Source of the DNA: S015-6 sp964479535
Lineage (GTDB): Bacteria; Desulfobacterota; DSWW01
Assembly (NCBI GenBank): GCA_964479535.1
Contig: CAYZMM010000006.1
Location: 62,001-126,000, forward strand
Direction of reading: 5' to 3'
DNA: 64,000 nt
In this document: one piece after another, positions 20,101-27,839 of the stretch
Layout of the letters: every line of letters starts with the position of its first letter
Numbering within the stretch: position 1 is the stretch's first letter
Made by a program: the position numbers and the translations under genes
The notes under the pieces: model-generated
What the model was told of the DNA's origin: nothing
What the model saw: only the letters and a program-made list of their open reading frames with translations
The model's database searches: none

Positions 20101-20293
20101 GCCCAACCAGTCCTCTCTTCAATTGTCGAACCCAACCCAGCTCTTCGGCCCTACCCAGCAAGTCAATCAATGGGCCGGGCAACAACGGGGACAATGTTCC
20201 GGCCACCTCCATCGAAAGGGGTGCCCCGAAGGCTTCCACCGTAGCCAGGAATTCCCATTGGGAGGGGGAGAATTCAGGAGATGGATTCGTCAT
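17171..20293 (-). CDS. Sigma-54-dependent transcriptional activator with TPR and GAF regions (regulator 2)
   Basis: 1040 aa from ATG 20293, which has a GAGGTGAG ribosome-binding site. An upstream in-frame start at 20443 would run across the GCGTATGCGC operator and is disfavoured. The order of parts is as in regulator 1: helical TPR-like region to about residue 550, GAF (about 580-720), AAA+ with GETGVGKE (about 769), GAFTGA (about 812) and GTLFLDEVGEL, then a Fis-type HTH (GKGGAADILGMNRRTLYHRMNKLGL) at the C-terminus. Being divergent from the reductase operon, it is the natural candidate to bind the type B sites at 20409-20440 and activate the sigma-54 promoter at 20515. Confidence 0.9.
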   Translation of the reverse strand: MTNPSPEFSPSQWEFLATVEAFGAPLSMEVAGTLSPLLPGPLIDLLGRAEELGWVRQLKRGLVGLAPDVPPEVLRKLKEINTQARLSALADQLRKTDLVDELEPEVWVNLLHRAGLHREATSIKIDLVQGALENRDVNSAIDYLKEIVQQKRNTLVKWGLGASFAGKVLDLSHLCWARGKGMNTVPALLEEAMKVAKRLGDSRCQALINLHLGRLLYFRDRRPEAMTFLSRGRKMVERLGDDDILVQSGEFLGLYFFMQGDFRKTLEHFEWAADPVHEEEANAFAPLTPFFMGLSAFYLGLLPRAIGIIDNAYRHAEFRSDESLAAFYKALLGHVLVSSNKRQEGRGHLLQALSDATAADNALARFLAEGTLAYERFLDGEVKQARDTLAEALARMDRLGIVQQYGSTAWILEMLFEFDRVGHESVPNFTFESQAAKIMREPNIHLRGVAERLLARRAATRAEPRTKIESGLKASEHYLLRSGDPVQLAKTRLEMVRMELGTGDRARARELAGKIWQDLPEFAKEIFPDNLRYLLESTEAPPLLERYSSQESTLSRFWEVMEWIAPCEDLDRILDRALDATTRLFGAERGGLFVFDKEDKRTRPVLRAACNITEGQTGSKSFRRSMELIRRAFQQNRPMVLRPSYPGRCRQRQRVRAILCIPFQVGSELRGVLYYDNSYLEEGFESPKEPLLMRLTQHLGTHVERMWKCGRLTAAEEDRGPARAAEPGGGAIGEYMIRESSAMVDLMADAEKIAGSESVVLIQGETGVGKELLARWIHSISQHREGPFLVIDVTTIPESLLEGELFGHEKGAFTGADRRKTGRIELAHQGTLFLDEVGELPLSLQAKLLRVFEEKQFVRIGGTRILTADFRLLAATNRNLKEEVAKGRFRQDLYYRLNVVPIFIPPLRERREDVIPLARHFVENYAKTMNRPALRLTPADEERLQAYLWPGNVRELRNVIERGVLLSAGDRLELILPADAGFSEMDPFADKPTMDELQRRYIQHVLSMTGGRISGKGGAADILGMNRRTLYHRMNKLGLS

Positions 20294-20408
20294 GTATCTC
20301 ACCTCTGGAGCACCATCGATTGAAGTGGATTTTCCTCCGTGTACGCAAAGGAGGAGAGCACAAGAAGATTCTATCCCTATTACGACGGCAACTTCAAGGG
20401 CGAAATGG

Positions 20409-20440
20409 GCGTATGCGCTCTTCTCGGCGAGCGTATGCGC
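20409..20440. promoter_or_regulatory. Paired activator-binding site, type B
   Basis: Two exact copies of GCGTATGCGC at 20409-20418 and 20431-20440, 22 bp apart (two helical turns). Each is near-palindromic (GCG-N4-CGC). They lie between divergent regulator 2 and the reductase operon and end 76 bp before its sigma-54 promoter. The sequence is unlike type A, but the geometry is the same. Confidence 0.72.
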
Positions 20441-20514
20441 CATATAGAGGCAAGTGAGGAGATGTTAATTTTAGGAAATACAATGATATCATATAGTTAA
20501 ATGAGCAAACATTC

Positions 20515-20530
20515 CGGCACGCTTCTTGCT
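20515..20530 (+). promoter_or_regulatory. Sigma-54 promoter of the reductase operon
   Basis: CGGCACGCTTCTTGCT: a near-perfect GGCAC-N5-TTGCT with GG at 20516 and GC at 20528. Transcription would start near 20540, about 88 nt before the ATG at 20628. The DNA between operator and promoter is strikingly AT-rich, suiting IHF-assisted looping. Confidence 0.85.
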
Positions 20531-20627
20531 CAAGAGGCCATTGCAATATCCTGAAACAATCCCGCAGGAAAGGATCACGTCCACTTCTCTGTTTTTACGA
20601 ACTCGCATCAACGAGAAGGAGCTTTCA

Positions 20628-22127
20628 ATGCAAGAAATACCGTCCCGCTCCGCATATCCGGGCCGAATCGAGAAAGGGACCGGTCTGGATCAAGAGAAGC
20701 ACGATCCAATGGGTTCTCCCCTGGCCGCGATTCTTGATACTCGAGAAGTCAGGGTGTTTTTGGGGAACATGCTTCCGGAAGTCCTGGAAGCGATCGGCGG
20801 TGACAAAAAGGGCAAGAAATACATCTTCCGATGGGTAGGCAACTACCTTCGAAAAAGCCTGTCAAGGCCCGAAGAAGTTCTCCATAAAAAGCAACTGCAG
20901 CTCCTTTTCGAAGACGAACATTTCATCCATTCTATCGTGACCTCATTCCCGTCTCTCCTCAGCAAGGTGTTCCAAACAATGAACACACTCATGGGCTCCG
21001 TTGAAGCTTTACCCGCGGAAACGAAAAAGGACCTTATATCGAAACTGCTGGGTGAGAGCAGGGCCAATGGGCAAAGCGGTATTCTCCTAACAAATCTATT
21101 TCGCACCTTCAATGACATCTATTCGAGCGATCCGCAGTTTTTTGCCGACCGTCTTGCCGCAGGCGCGGACAAATGGCTGGAAGAGACGGATTTTGGGGAG
21201 CTCAAGGTGTGTCTCGAGAGTTCATTCCGGGACCTCACCCGTCTGTTGACCAGCCTGAACGACAGCATGTTTGAACGCCCGGCAAAAGTTGTCCTCCTGA
21301 TTGCCCTCATCCCGCCACTTGCAAATGTCCTGCTCACAGGATTGAACGATACCGTTCGGCGCTTCAACGACTTTCCGCCGGATGTGGTAGCCGATGCGAT
21401 GCTTGCCCTTTTTCGAAATCTGGATTCCAAGACGATGGGTACGCTGCTCAATGAAATCATCGAGCTTGGAAGAAAACTGAATGTTGGAAGCGCACTAACG
21501 GGACAGACCGGTCAGCCTCAATCCCGCATGGACCTGCGCGAGGTTATGAATGACGTTCTTGGGGAAATCGACGAGGAGGTTCTCTTCAAGTTCCGGGAGG
21601 CATGGGCACAGGGGAAGGAAACAGTCAATTATGCAATGCTGAATGCTCTGAAGAGCAGACCGAAAATGGTCATCCTTCATCTTCGTAGTGCCCTTTTGCT
21701 TCAGAACTATAAATACAGGATCTTGAAAAACAAGCTGAACCTCCTGGAGAGTCTGCCGGAGGATGAAATCCTTGACGCGTTGACGACCGGGGTTTCAAGA
21801 ATCCAGGGCGATTTATTGGCAGAGGTAATAAACATCACGGCCTTTCTCCTGAACGGGGTAAGAGACAAGGAGCCGAATACATTCCGGAAGTTGTTCGATG
21901 AAGTCGTCAGCCGCGTAGACAGGAACGAATTCGAAAAGGCGGTCAAAGGGCTCCTGGAAGATATTGCAGCTTCACTGAAACCAGTCGGAAACACCATACT
22001 GCCCTATTTGCTTAAAGTTCTCGCGGAGGAGTGGATGCAAGCCGACGATGAAGAGAATGGAGAGGTTCTGGACAAGGCGAGGGCAGCCATCCTTCAATTC
22101 CTCAATGACAGGGAGTTGCCGGTATGA
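20628..22127 (+). CDS. Unknown helical protein, first gene of the reductase operon
   Basis: 499 aa; no family recognised. It is almost entirely predicted amphipathic helix, without signal peptide, clear membrane spans, cysteine clusters or nucleotide-binding motifs. Two stretches repeat a similar theme (LLTSLNDSMFERPAKVVLLIALIPPLANVLL and YAMLNALKSRPKMVILHLRSALLL: helix, R-P-K/A-x-V, hydrophobic helix), hinting at internal duplication. ATG 20628 follows AGAAGGAG at good spacing; the frame stays open upstream to 20526 but crosses the predicted transcription start. It overlaps the next gene by ATGA, so its product is probably made in proportion to the catalytic subunits. A scaffold, chaperone or subunit of the reductase is possible. 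Confidence 0.8.
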   Translation: MQEIPSRSAYPGRIEKGTGLDQEKHDPMGSPLAAILDTREVRVFLGNMLPEVLEAIGGDKKGKKYIFRWVGNYLRKSLSRPEEVLHKKQLQLLFEDEHFIHSIVTSFPSLLSKVFQTMNTLMGSVEALPAETKKDLISKLLGESRANGQSGILLTNLFRTFNDIYSSDPQFFADRLAAGADKWLEETDFGELKVCLESSFRDLTRLLTSLNDSMFERPAKVVLLIALIPPLANVLLTGLNDTVRRFNDFPPDVVADAMLALFRNLDSKTMGTLLNEIIELGRKLNVGSALTGQTGQPQSRMDLREVMNDVLGEIDEEVLFKFREAWAQGKETVNYAMLNALKSRPKMVILHLRSALLLQNYKYRILKNKLNLLESLPEDEILDALTTGVSRIQGDLLAEVINITAFLLNGVRDKEPNTFRKLFDEVVSRVDRNEFEKAVKGLLEDIAASLKPVGNTILPYLLKVLAEEWMQADDEENGEVLDKARAAILQFLNDRELPV

Positions 22128-23281
22128 TAGAGCCATTTCAATCTGCCACGGAACAAGTCCTGAATCCCTATGTTGCCAAGTGGGTCGAAGATGGAAGAAG
22201 AGTCGTCGGGTATACCTGCAGTTTCGTTCCCGGAGAAATCCTCCATGCTGCAGACATTCTCCCATACAGGCTTCGGGGGCACGGCACAGAAAGCCTGGAT
22301 ATCGCCGATGCCTACTATGGGCCTTTTGTATGTTCCTTTCCAAAATGTCTCTTGCAACTCATTGGTGAAGGGAAGTACAAGTTCCTCGATGGCGCCATCA
22401 TTACCACGAGTTGTGACAGTGTCCGGCGCTTGAGCGATAACTGGCGGAACGCTGCGAAAGATATTCCTGATATTCTGCCCGCGTTCTTTCATTACCTCGG
22501 TGCACCGTACAAAGTCGCACCGCATGCCGTGGAATGGTACATGAAAGAACTGAAGAAACTGATCGAGCATCTCGAGACGCACTTCGGCGTGTCAATTACC
22601 GAGGAGAAGCTCAAGAAGGCCATTGAGGCATACAATATCAGTCGACAACTTCTAGCGGAACTCGATGAATTCAGGATCGCCGAGAAGGCTACCCTTTCAG
22701 GCACGGACATGTATACGGTGGTTCTTGCCGGCACCGTTATGCCGCGGGAGATCTACAACGACCATCTTGAGAAGCTACTTGCCAAGATAAAGAAGAATAA
22801 GGCGCCCTCCATTAGCGGAAGAAAACGAATCATGGTTGCCGGCAGTATCGTGGACGACAGTGAATTGATTTCTCTCATCGAGGACGCGGGAGCAGTCGTT
22901 GTGGCTGAAAACCTTTGTTTCGGTATCAGGGGCTTGGGAGATAGGGTTAGTTTGGAGGGGGATCCGCTGGGGGCCATGGTCGAAAGATACATGCAAGAGA
23001 ACACTTGCCCTCGGTTTATCATGTCCTATGACAAGCGAGTCAAGTTCCTGCATGACAAGGCAAGGAGAGCCGCGGTGCAAGGGGTGGTGTTACAGAATGT
23101 GCGCTTTTGCGAGTACCATGGCTCGGAAAACAGCCTTTTGGAAAGGGGTTTTGAGGAAATCGGAATTCCCGCAGTGCGGCTGGAACGAGAGTATGGTCCC
23201 TTGAATGAAACGGGGCGTGTTCGGTTACGCGTCGATGCACTGCTGAACCGGATTTCTGAAAAGTCTACAAAAGCCGAGTGA
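22124..23281 (+). CDS. 2-hydroxyacyl-CoA dehydratase/benzoyl-CoA reductase family subunit (BcrC/HgdB-like)
   Basis: 385 aa, the usual length of BcrC or HgdB. The family N-terminus is clear (RRVVGYTCSFVPGEILHAAD, then LPYRLRGHG), with conserved cysteines in GYTCSF, CSFPKC and TTSCDS that ligate a [4Fe-4S] cluster in known members. A central helical region and a second Rossmann-like half (GRKRIMVAGSIVDDSELISLIEDAG) complete the fold. Members take one strongly reducing electron from an ATP-driven activator to dehydrate a 2-hydroxyacyl-CoA or reduce an aromatic ring. It is paired with the next gene and two ATPases, the BcrABCD/BzdNOPQ gene set. Confidence 0.85.
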   Translation: MIEPFQSATEQVLNPYVAKWVEDGRRVVGYTCSFVPGEILHAADILPYRLRGHGTESLDIADAYYGPFVCSFPKCLLQLIGEGKYKFLDGAIITTSCDSVRRLSDNWRNAAKDIPDILPAFFHYLGAPYKVAPHAVEWYMKELKKLIEHLETHFGVSITEEKLKKAIEAYNISRQLLAELDEFRIAEKATLSGTDMYTVVLAGTVMPREIYNDHLEKLLAKIKKNKAPSISGRKRIMVAGSIVDDSELISLIEDAGAVVVAENLCFGIRGLGDRVSLEGDPLGAMVERYMQENTCPRFIMSYDKRVKFLHDKARRAAVQGVVLQNVRFCEYHGSENSLLERGFEEIGIPAVRLEREYGPLNETGRVRLRVDALLNRISEKSTKAE

Positions 23282-23293
23282 GGAGATGATGCT

Positions 23294-24697
23294 ATGAGGC
23301 CTGAGATGTATGAATACCAGTACGACTGGATGATATTTAATTCGCTCCGCATGATAAGAAAGGCCCTGAACAACAGCCAGAAGGAACTTGAAGAAATGCT
23401 CGCGTATATGCCCTACTTCAGGGATTCTGTGAGCGTTTTGCTCCGCCATGGAGAAGCTTCCAGGGCATTTATCAGGATGGCGGATACGTGGACAGATCTC
23501 TACTTCTACAACGCAGAGAAGATCGGCTACAAGCGAGTGATGAATACATTCATCATGAATCCGGTGCTGTTTCACGCGATGAGGATGGCTCCGGTGAACT
23601 GCGAGCTGATAAGCGCGTTTGCCAACTTCTTCTATCTGAGGGGCGGTTTCGACTTCATGGACCATTGTATTGCGGAAGGCTTTACAGAGACCTCGTGCTC
23701 CGCTCAGCGTGCAACCTTAGGAGCATACCTGGCAGGACTTGCGAAGCCCTTCGACATGGTTGTTATTAATTCTTGCGGGACATGCGATGCAAACGCGAAT
23801 GCTTTTGCCTTTCTTGCCCATCGTCTGCAGAAGCCTTTGTATGCAATTGATTATCCCCATCGGATCCCTGGGGAAGAGGAGTCGGATTATACACTGAAAG
23901 ACATAAAAGACATGATTGCCTTTGTAGAAGAGCACAGCGGGCACGCGGTTGATTATGAAAGGCTGGAGGAACTGCTAAAGATCGTCGGAGAGCAGGAAGA
24001 AATTATCGTTGAGATACAGGAATTGATGAGGGTCGTCCCATGTCCGGTCCCGGCACTCTGCAATTTCATGATGTATCTCGGACATTGTATAGGGATGGGA
24101 TTGCCGGAGTATACCGAAATGCTAAGAGCGATTCTCGAAATTGGCAAACGTAACCTGGAAGCAGGCCGTGCCGGAACGGTATCCGGGGAAGAACGTGCAA
24201 GATTTTACGCGATTTACACGGATCACTACTGCACGAAACTAAGCTACTGGAAGTGGATCGAGGAAATGCAATTCTCTCACCTTGGAGCGATGCTCAGCCC
24301 TACCTTTTATGAGAAGCAACCGTATCTGAAGGGAAATGAGGCAATGGGGTGGGGGATAGATACATCAAGTCCCGAGGGAATGATCAGAACGGTAGCCGAA
24401 CTTAATGCAAGACAACCCATGGCGCGAGCCATTCGTGGTCCGTATGATGCGCCGAATCAATGGCTCGATGAGACCTTGACGATGATGAAGCATTACAAGA
24501 CGCATTTTGCCCTGTTCACAGGCACATACGGTTGCAGAAACACTTGGTCGAATGTCCAATCCATGGCGAGGGAACTGGAAAAGCATGGGTATCCTACGCT
24601 GATCTGTACAGCAGATGCAGTCGATGAAAGGCCCCAGTCCTGGATGCAAACACAGGCTCAAATTGAGGAGTTTCTTGCCATAAGGGGGATTCTATGA
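23294..24697 (+). CDS. 2-hydroxyacyl-CoA dehydratase/benzoyl-CoA reductase family subunit (BcrB-like)
   Basis: 467 aa. Second catalytic-type subunit, divergent from its neighbour and somewhat longer than typical BcrB. Family features include the SCGTCDANANAFAFLAHRL block near residue 160, the YPHRIP segment and the C-terminal half with TYGCRNTWSNVQSMARELE and a final QIEEFLA helix seen in HgdA/HgdB-type proteins. The ribosome-binding site GTGAGGAGATGATG precedes ATG 23294. The stop overlaps the first ATPase gene by ATGA. Expected to form a heterodimer with the 22124 product, with each subunit carrying an iron-sulfur cluster. Confidence 0.82.
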   Translation: MRPEMYEYQYDWMIFNSLRMIRKALNNSQKELEEMLAYMPYFRDSVSVLLRHGEASRAFIRMADTWTDLYFYNAEKIGYKRVMNTFIMNPVLFHAMRMAPVNCELISAFANFFYLRGGFDFMDHCIAEGFTETSCSAQRATLGAYLAGLAKPFDMVVINSCGTCDANANAFAFLAHRLQKPLYAIDYPHRIPGEEESDYTLKDIKDMIAFVEEHSGHAVDYERLEELLKIVGEQEEIIVEIQELMRVVPCPVPALCNFMMYLGHCIGMGLPEYTEMLRAILEIGKRNLEAGRAGTVSGEERARFYAIYTDHYCTKLSYWKWIEEMQFSHLGAMLSPTFYEKQPYLKGNEAMGWGIDTSSPEGMIRTVAELNARQPMARAIRGPYDAPNQWLDETLTMMKHYKTHFALFTGTYGCRNTWSNVQSMARELEKHGYPTLICTADAVDERPQSWMQTQAQIEEFLAIRGIL

Positions 24698-25479
24698 GCT
24701 ACGTAATCGGTTGCGATGTCGGGTCTCTCACCTCCAAGGCTGCCGTTCTGAAGAAACGACGTTTCGTGAGCGCAGCGATCATACCGTCCAAAGCGAAACC
24801 AGAGGTTTCGGCGGAAACGGTCATCAAGGAGGCCCTGGAAAGAGGAGAGTTATCCTTGAAGGACGTTCAGTATTGCGTGAGCACCGGCTACGGTCGAGAA
24901 AAGGTGACCATGTGCGATAAGCCGGAATCAGAAATCGAATGTCATGCCAGAGCTGTCAACTGGCTCTTTCCCTCTGTTCGAACCCTCATTGACATCGGCG
25001 GTCAGGATTGCAAGGCAATTCGGATCAATGAGCAGGGGAAGGTGGTCAAGATTCATGCGAATGACAAGTGTGCTGCGGGCACGGGACGCTTCCTCGAGGT
25101 GATGGCGAGTATACTGAATGTAGATGTAAGTGAGCTTGGCGCTCTTTCTGAAAGGGCAACGAAGAAATATACCATGTCCTCCGTGTGCACATTGTGGGCC
25201 CAGGCTGAGGTGATCAAGCGCTTGAATTCCGGTTATGCGGCCGCGGATATTGCAGCGGGGATTAACAATGCCATGGCCATCCGGGCAGCTATCTTGTTGA
25301 ACACGGTGGGCATCGAAGAGGATGTGCTCGTAACGGGCGGCGTTTCGAAGAACGCGGGCGTTCGGGCTGATTTGGAAGGCATCATTGGGCACCGGATCAA
25401 ACAGTCCCGCAACGCGGATCTACAGCTGGCCGGTGCCATGGGTGCTGCGTTGATTGCACAAGAAAGCATCAGACAATAG
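24694..25479 (+). CDS. BadF/HgdC-type ATPase, activator subunit 1
   Basis: 261 aa ASKHA-fold ATPase. Phosphate-binding motif GCDVGSLTSKAAVL at the N-terminus; DIGGQDCKAI and NDKCAAGTGRFLEVMA in the middle; SSVCTLWAQAEV and the adenosine motif VTGGVSKNAGV later. The two cysteines (KCAAG and SVCTL) bind the inter-subunit [4Fe-4S] cluster in HgdC. It couples ATP hydrolysis to injection of a low-potential electron into the dehydratase/BCR-type partner. Small like HgdC, unlike the roughly 430-aa BcrA of Thauera. Followed after 9 bp by a paralogue. Confidence 0.9.
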   Translation: MSYVIGCDVGSLTSKAAVLKKRRFVSAAIIPSKAKPEVSAETVIKEALERGELSLKDVQYCVSTGYGREKVTMCDKPESEIECHARAVNWLFPSVRTLIDIGGQDCKAIRINEQGKVVKIHANDKCAAGTGRFLEVMASILNVDVSELGALSERATKKYTMSSVCTLWAQAEVIKRLNSGYAAADIAAGINNAMAIRAAILLNTVGIEEDVLVTGGVSKNAGVRADLEGIIGHRIKQSRNADLQLAGAMGAALIAQESIRQ

Positions 25480-25488
25480 GGGGCAGTC

Positions 25489-26310
25489 ATGATACATGCG
25501 GGTTGTGATGTGGGATCCTTAACAGCAAAAGCCGTGGTTCTGAAGGAAGGGAGCATACTAGACTCCCTACTGATTCGAGCCAAAGCGGATCCTGTTGAAT
25601 CTGCTGATGAGGTTATGAAGACACTCTTATCAAGATTGAAGCTTGCCATGCAGGATATCGATTTCATGGTTTCCACCGGATACGGAAAAGACCAGGTTCC
25701 TTTCACGAACTGCTGCAGCCGTTCGGAAATTGTCTGCCATGCGAGAGGAGCTTGGGCGTGCCATCCATCGACACGCACGGTGATTGATATAGGAGGGCAA
25801 GACGCGAAAGTCACACGTGTAGATGAGAACGGAAACGTTCTAAGTTATCGCTACAATGACAAATGTGCCTCCGGCACCGGCCGCTTTCTCGAAGTCATGA
25901 GCAAGGCCCTGGAAATCGAGCTGGAGGAGATGGGAAAAATTGTGAAGAAGTCGACAAGGAAGATTTCTTTGTCCAATCAATGTGTGATCTTTGCTGAAAC
26001 CGAGGTTATTTCCCTCGTCAACGAAGGCGTAGAGATCCCCGACATCCTTGCGGGGCTCAGCCGGTCCCTGGCCGGTCGTGTGGCTGCCCTGGCAAGATCG
26101 GTTGGAACGGAACCCGATGTCGTCTTTACGGGAGGAGTAGCAAAGAACTCGGCCGTGAAGCATGCGTTGGCAAGGGCATTGAATATAGATCTCCTGTCGC
26201 CGGCCGATATAGACCCGCAAGTGATTGGTGCCTATGGTGCGGCGTTGCTCGCCCGGGAACTCTCGGAAAGTGGACAAGACCTGCAGGCAGGCAGCAGAAA
26301 GGCTTCGTAG
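25489..26310 (+). CDS. BadF/HgdC-type ATPase, activator subunit 2
   Basis: 273 aa, paralogous to the previous gene with the same motifs: GCDVGSLTAKAVVL, DIGGQDAKVT, NDKCASGTGRFLEVMS, NQCVIFAETEV and FTGGVAKNSAV. It keeps both cluster cysteines. Two non-identical ATPases point to a heterodimeric activator as in BcrAD/BzdPQ, whereas 2-hydroxyacyl-CoA dehydratases normally use one homodimeric HgdC. That is the main reason to prefer a reductase over a dehydratase. GGGG ribosome-binding site 5-8 nt before the ATG. Confidence 0.9.
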   Translation: MIHAGCDVGSLTAKAVVLKEGSILDSLLIRAKADPVESADEVMKTLLSRLKLAMQDIDFMVSTGYGKDQVPFTNCCSRSEIVCHARGAWACHPSTRTVIDIGGQDAKVTRVDENGNVLSYRYNDKCASGTGRFLEVMSKALEIELEEMGKIVKKSTRKISLSNQCVIFAETEVISLVNEGVEIPDILAGLSRSLAGRVAALARSVGTEPDVVFTGGVAKNSAVKHALARALNIDLLSPADIDPQVIGAYGAALLARELSESGQDLQAGSRKAS

Positions 26311-26323
26311 GGGAATGTCCGGA

Positions 26324-27058
26324 ATGAGACTTTACGATGAGATTATCCAGGAGGTCAGGATCTATCAAGCGGAGAAGGAACACGAAGCATATTGGCGAGA
26401 ATTCCTTAACGTTCAGCACTCACCGTGGCCGGAAGGCGGCCTGAACAACATCGTTCTCCAAACGGATGTGGGCATCGAACTCGGCCACCCAAGGGATCCG
26501 GCAGCGGCCCTTAGCATCTGGACAGAAGATATCGATTGCATCACCGATAATCGAGTTACCCTGATCGGCCCCGATATTGGGGAAGCAGGGGTTGAACACT
26601 TGCCTTTCGGAAAGGTCGTTCTTCTGTGTGTCGAGGGGTTTGATGAGGAATGTGCCTACGTTCGACAGAAAGAGCTGGAACTCATGATTCTCGACGTTTC
26701 CTTGAAGGGGTATATGCTGCGTGCCACGACAGAGCATGCGCGGGAGTGGAGCCGCATCAGTAAGGAAGCGGTCCAAGGGGGCTTCTCCTTGCTGACGCTC
26801 GCGGGAAGCTTGATTCATGAATACAAAAGAAAGGAATACGTGAAGAGCGTGGAACTCATGTTTGTCACCTCCTGCTCGGAAGACGTGGAGGCACTGCGCC
26901 CGATGGCCGAACGAGCCGGGAAGATAACACAAGCGTTGTCGAAATTCGACGAACAGATCTCGCATGATTGTAGAACCTGTGACGTTCAAGAGGTGTGCAG
27001 TGAGGTTGCCGCCTTGCGAAAGATGAGACGGAAAGTGAACCGCAGGGAGATGCCGTAA
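26324..27058 (+). CDS. CdhC/acetyl-CoA synthase beta-subunit N-terminal-like protein
   Basis: About 244 aa (247 if ATG 26315 is used; AGGGGA spaced 9 nt favours 26324). The middle aligns by eye with the N-terminal domain of CdhC, the acetyl-CoA synthase beta subunit: an E-L-G-x-P block, then RVTLIGPDIGEAG, LPFGKVVLL, then REWSRISKEAVQGGF. At the very end DCRTCDVQEVC (C-x2-C-x4-C) sits where CdhC has the first A-cluster ligands (C-x2-C-x8-C). The rest of CdhC, including the Cys-Gly-Cys nickel site, is missing. A lone ACS-like domain with a possible metal site, directly followed by a CooC-like gene. Homology is by memory of the family, not a search. Confidence 0.65.
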   Translation: MRLYDEIIQEVRIYQAEKEHEAYWREFLNVQHSPWPEGGLNNIVLQTDVGIELGHPRDPAAALSIWTEDIDCITDNRVTLIGPDIGEAGVEHLPFGKVVLLCVEGFDEECAYVRQKELELMILDVSLKGYMLRATTEHAREWSRISKEAVQGGFSLLTLAGSLIHEYKRKEYVKSVELMFVTSCSEDVEALRPMAERAGKITQALSKFDEQISHDCRTCDVQEVCSEVAALRKMRRKVNRREMP

Positions 27059-27059
27059 A

Positions 27060-27839
27060 ATGCACGAGAGGCAAGACGGCGAAGCGAAAGTCATTGCTGT
27101 GTGCGGCAAAGGGGGCGTGGGAAAGACCTCTGTCAGTTCACTGATCACCAAGATTCTGCTCAATCAGAGAACCCGGAGAGTACTCGCTATCGATGCCGAC
27201 CCTGCGGTCGGCCTGTCTTCGTCGCTGGGGGTCAAGGTTCATAAGACACTGGATGATATTCGAAGGGACTTGATCTCCGTGTTGAAGAAGGACCGAGGAC
27301 GGGACCGCGGAGAAATCCTTGCCCATCTGGATTATGAACTATTTGATGCGTTGGAAGAACAGGAAAACCTGGCCTTCCTAGCCATCGGTCGTCCTGAGAA
27401 TGAAGGATGCTACTGCGAGATAAATCGCCTTCTGAGAGAAATGATAGCTTCGCTATGTTCTAAATTCGACTACGTAATCATTGACGGGGAAGCCGGTATC
27501 GAGCAGATCAATCGACGCGTCATGGACAAGGCGACACATCTGGTGTTGGTATCGGATCCATCCCGCAAGGGGCTGGAGGTGGTTACGTCAATCAAGTCGG
27601 TTTCCGATTCGCTCATAGGCTATGAAGCTGCGGGTCTGATTCTCAACAAGGTTCGCGGCCAGGCTGAATTTGAAGCACTGTCCTTGCCCGAAGGGGTGCG
27701 GTGTATCGGGTGGATACCTGAAACGGATATGATACGAAGGTTTGATATGGAAGGACGGAGTATTCTGTCAATGCGGGATGAATCCCGGGTCATTGATTCA
27801 ATGAAACGTTGCATGGAGTACTTGCGGATCCTGGAATGA
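27060..27839 (+). CDS. CooC-like P-loop ATPase (nickel-enzyme maturation)
   Basis: 259 aa MinD/SIMIBI-class ATPase. Deviant Walker A GKGGVGKTS at about residue 18, the switch AIDADPAVG, and the Cys-x-Cys of CooC in EGCYCEINRLL (about residue 119), which binds Ni(II)/Zn(II) at the CooC dimer interface in known members. DGEAGIEQINRRV and DPSRKGL are also CooC-like. CooC family proteins insert nickel into CO dehydrogenase or acetyl-CoA synthase. No CODH or full ACS gene is in the window, so the client may be the CdhC-like protein one base upstream, or it may act elsewhere. The 3' end overlaps the next start. Confidence 0.85.
   Translation: MHERQDGEAKVIAVCGKGGVGKTSVSSLITKILLNQRTRRVLAIDADPAVGLSSSLGVKVHKTLDDIRRDLISVLKKDRGRDRGEILAHLDYELFDALEEQENLAFLAIGRPENEGCYCEINRLLREMIASLCSKFDYVIIDGEAGIEQINRRVMDKATHLVLVSDPSRKGLEVVTSIKSVSDSLIGYEAAGLILNKVRGQAEFEALSLPEGVRCIGWIPETDMIRRFDMEGRSILSMRDESRVIDSMKRCMEYLRILE

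Noticed and set aside
22124..26310. Plain 2-hydroxyglutaryl-CoA-type dehydratase
   Set aside because: Not excluded, but two distinct ATPases fit BcrAD/BzdPQ-type reductases better than the single HgdC used by dehydratases.
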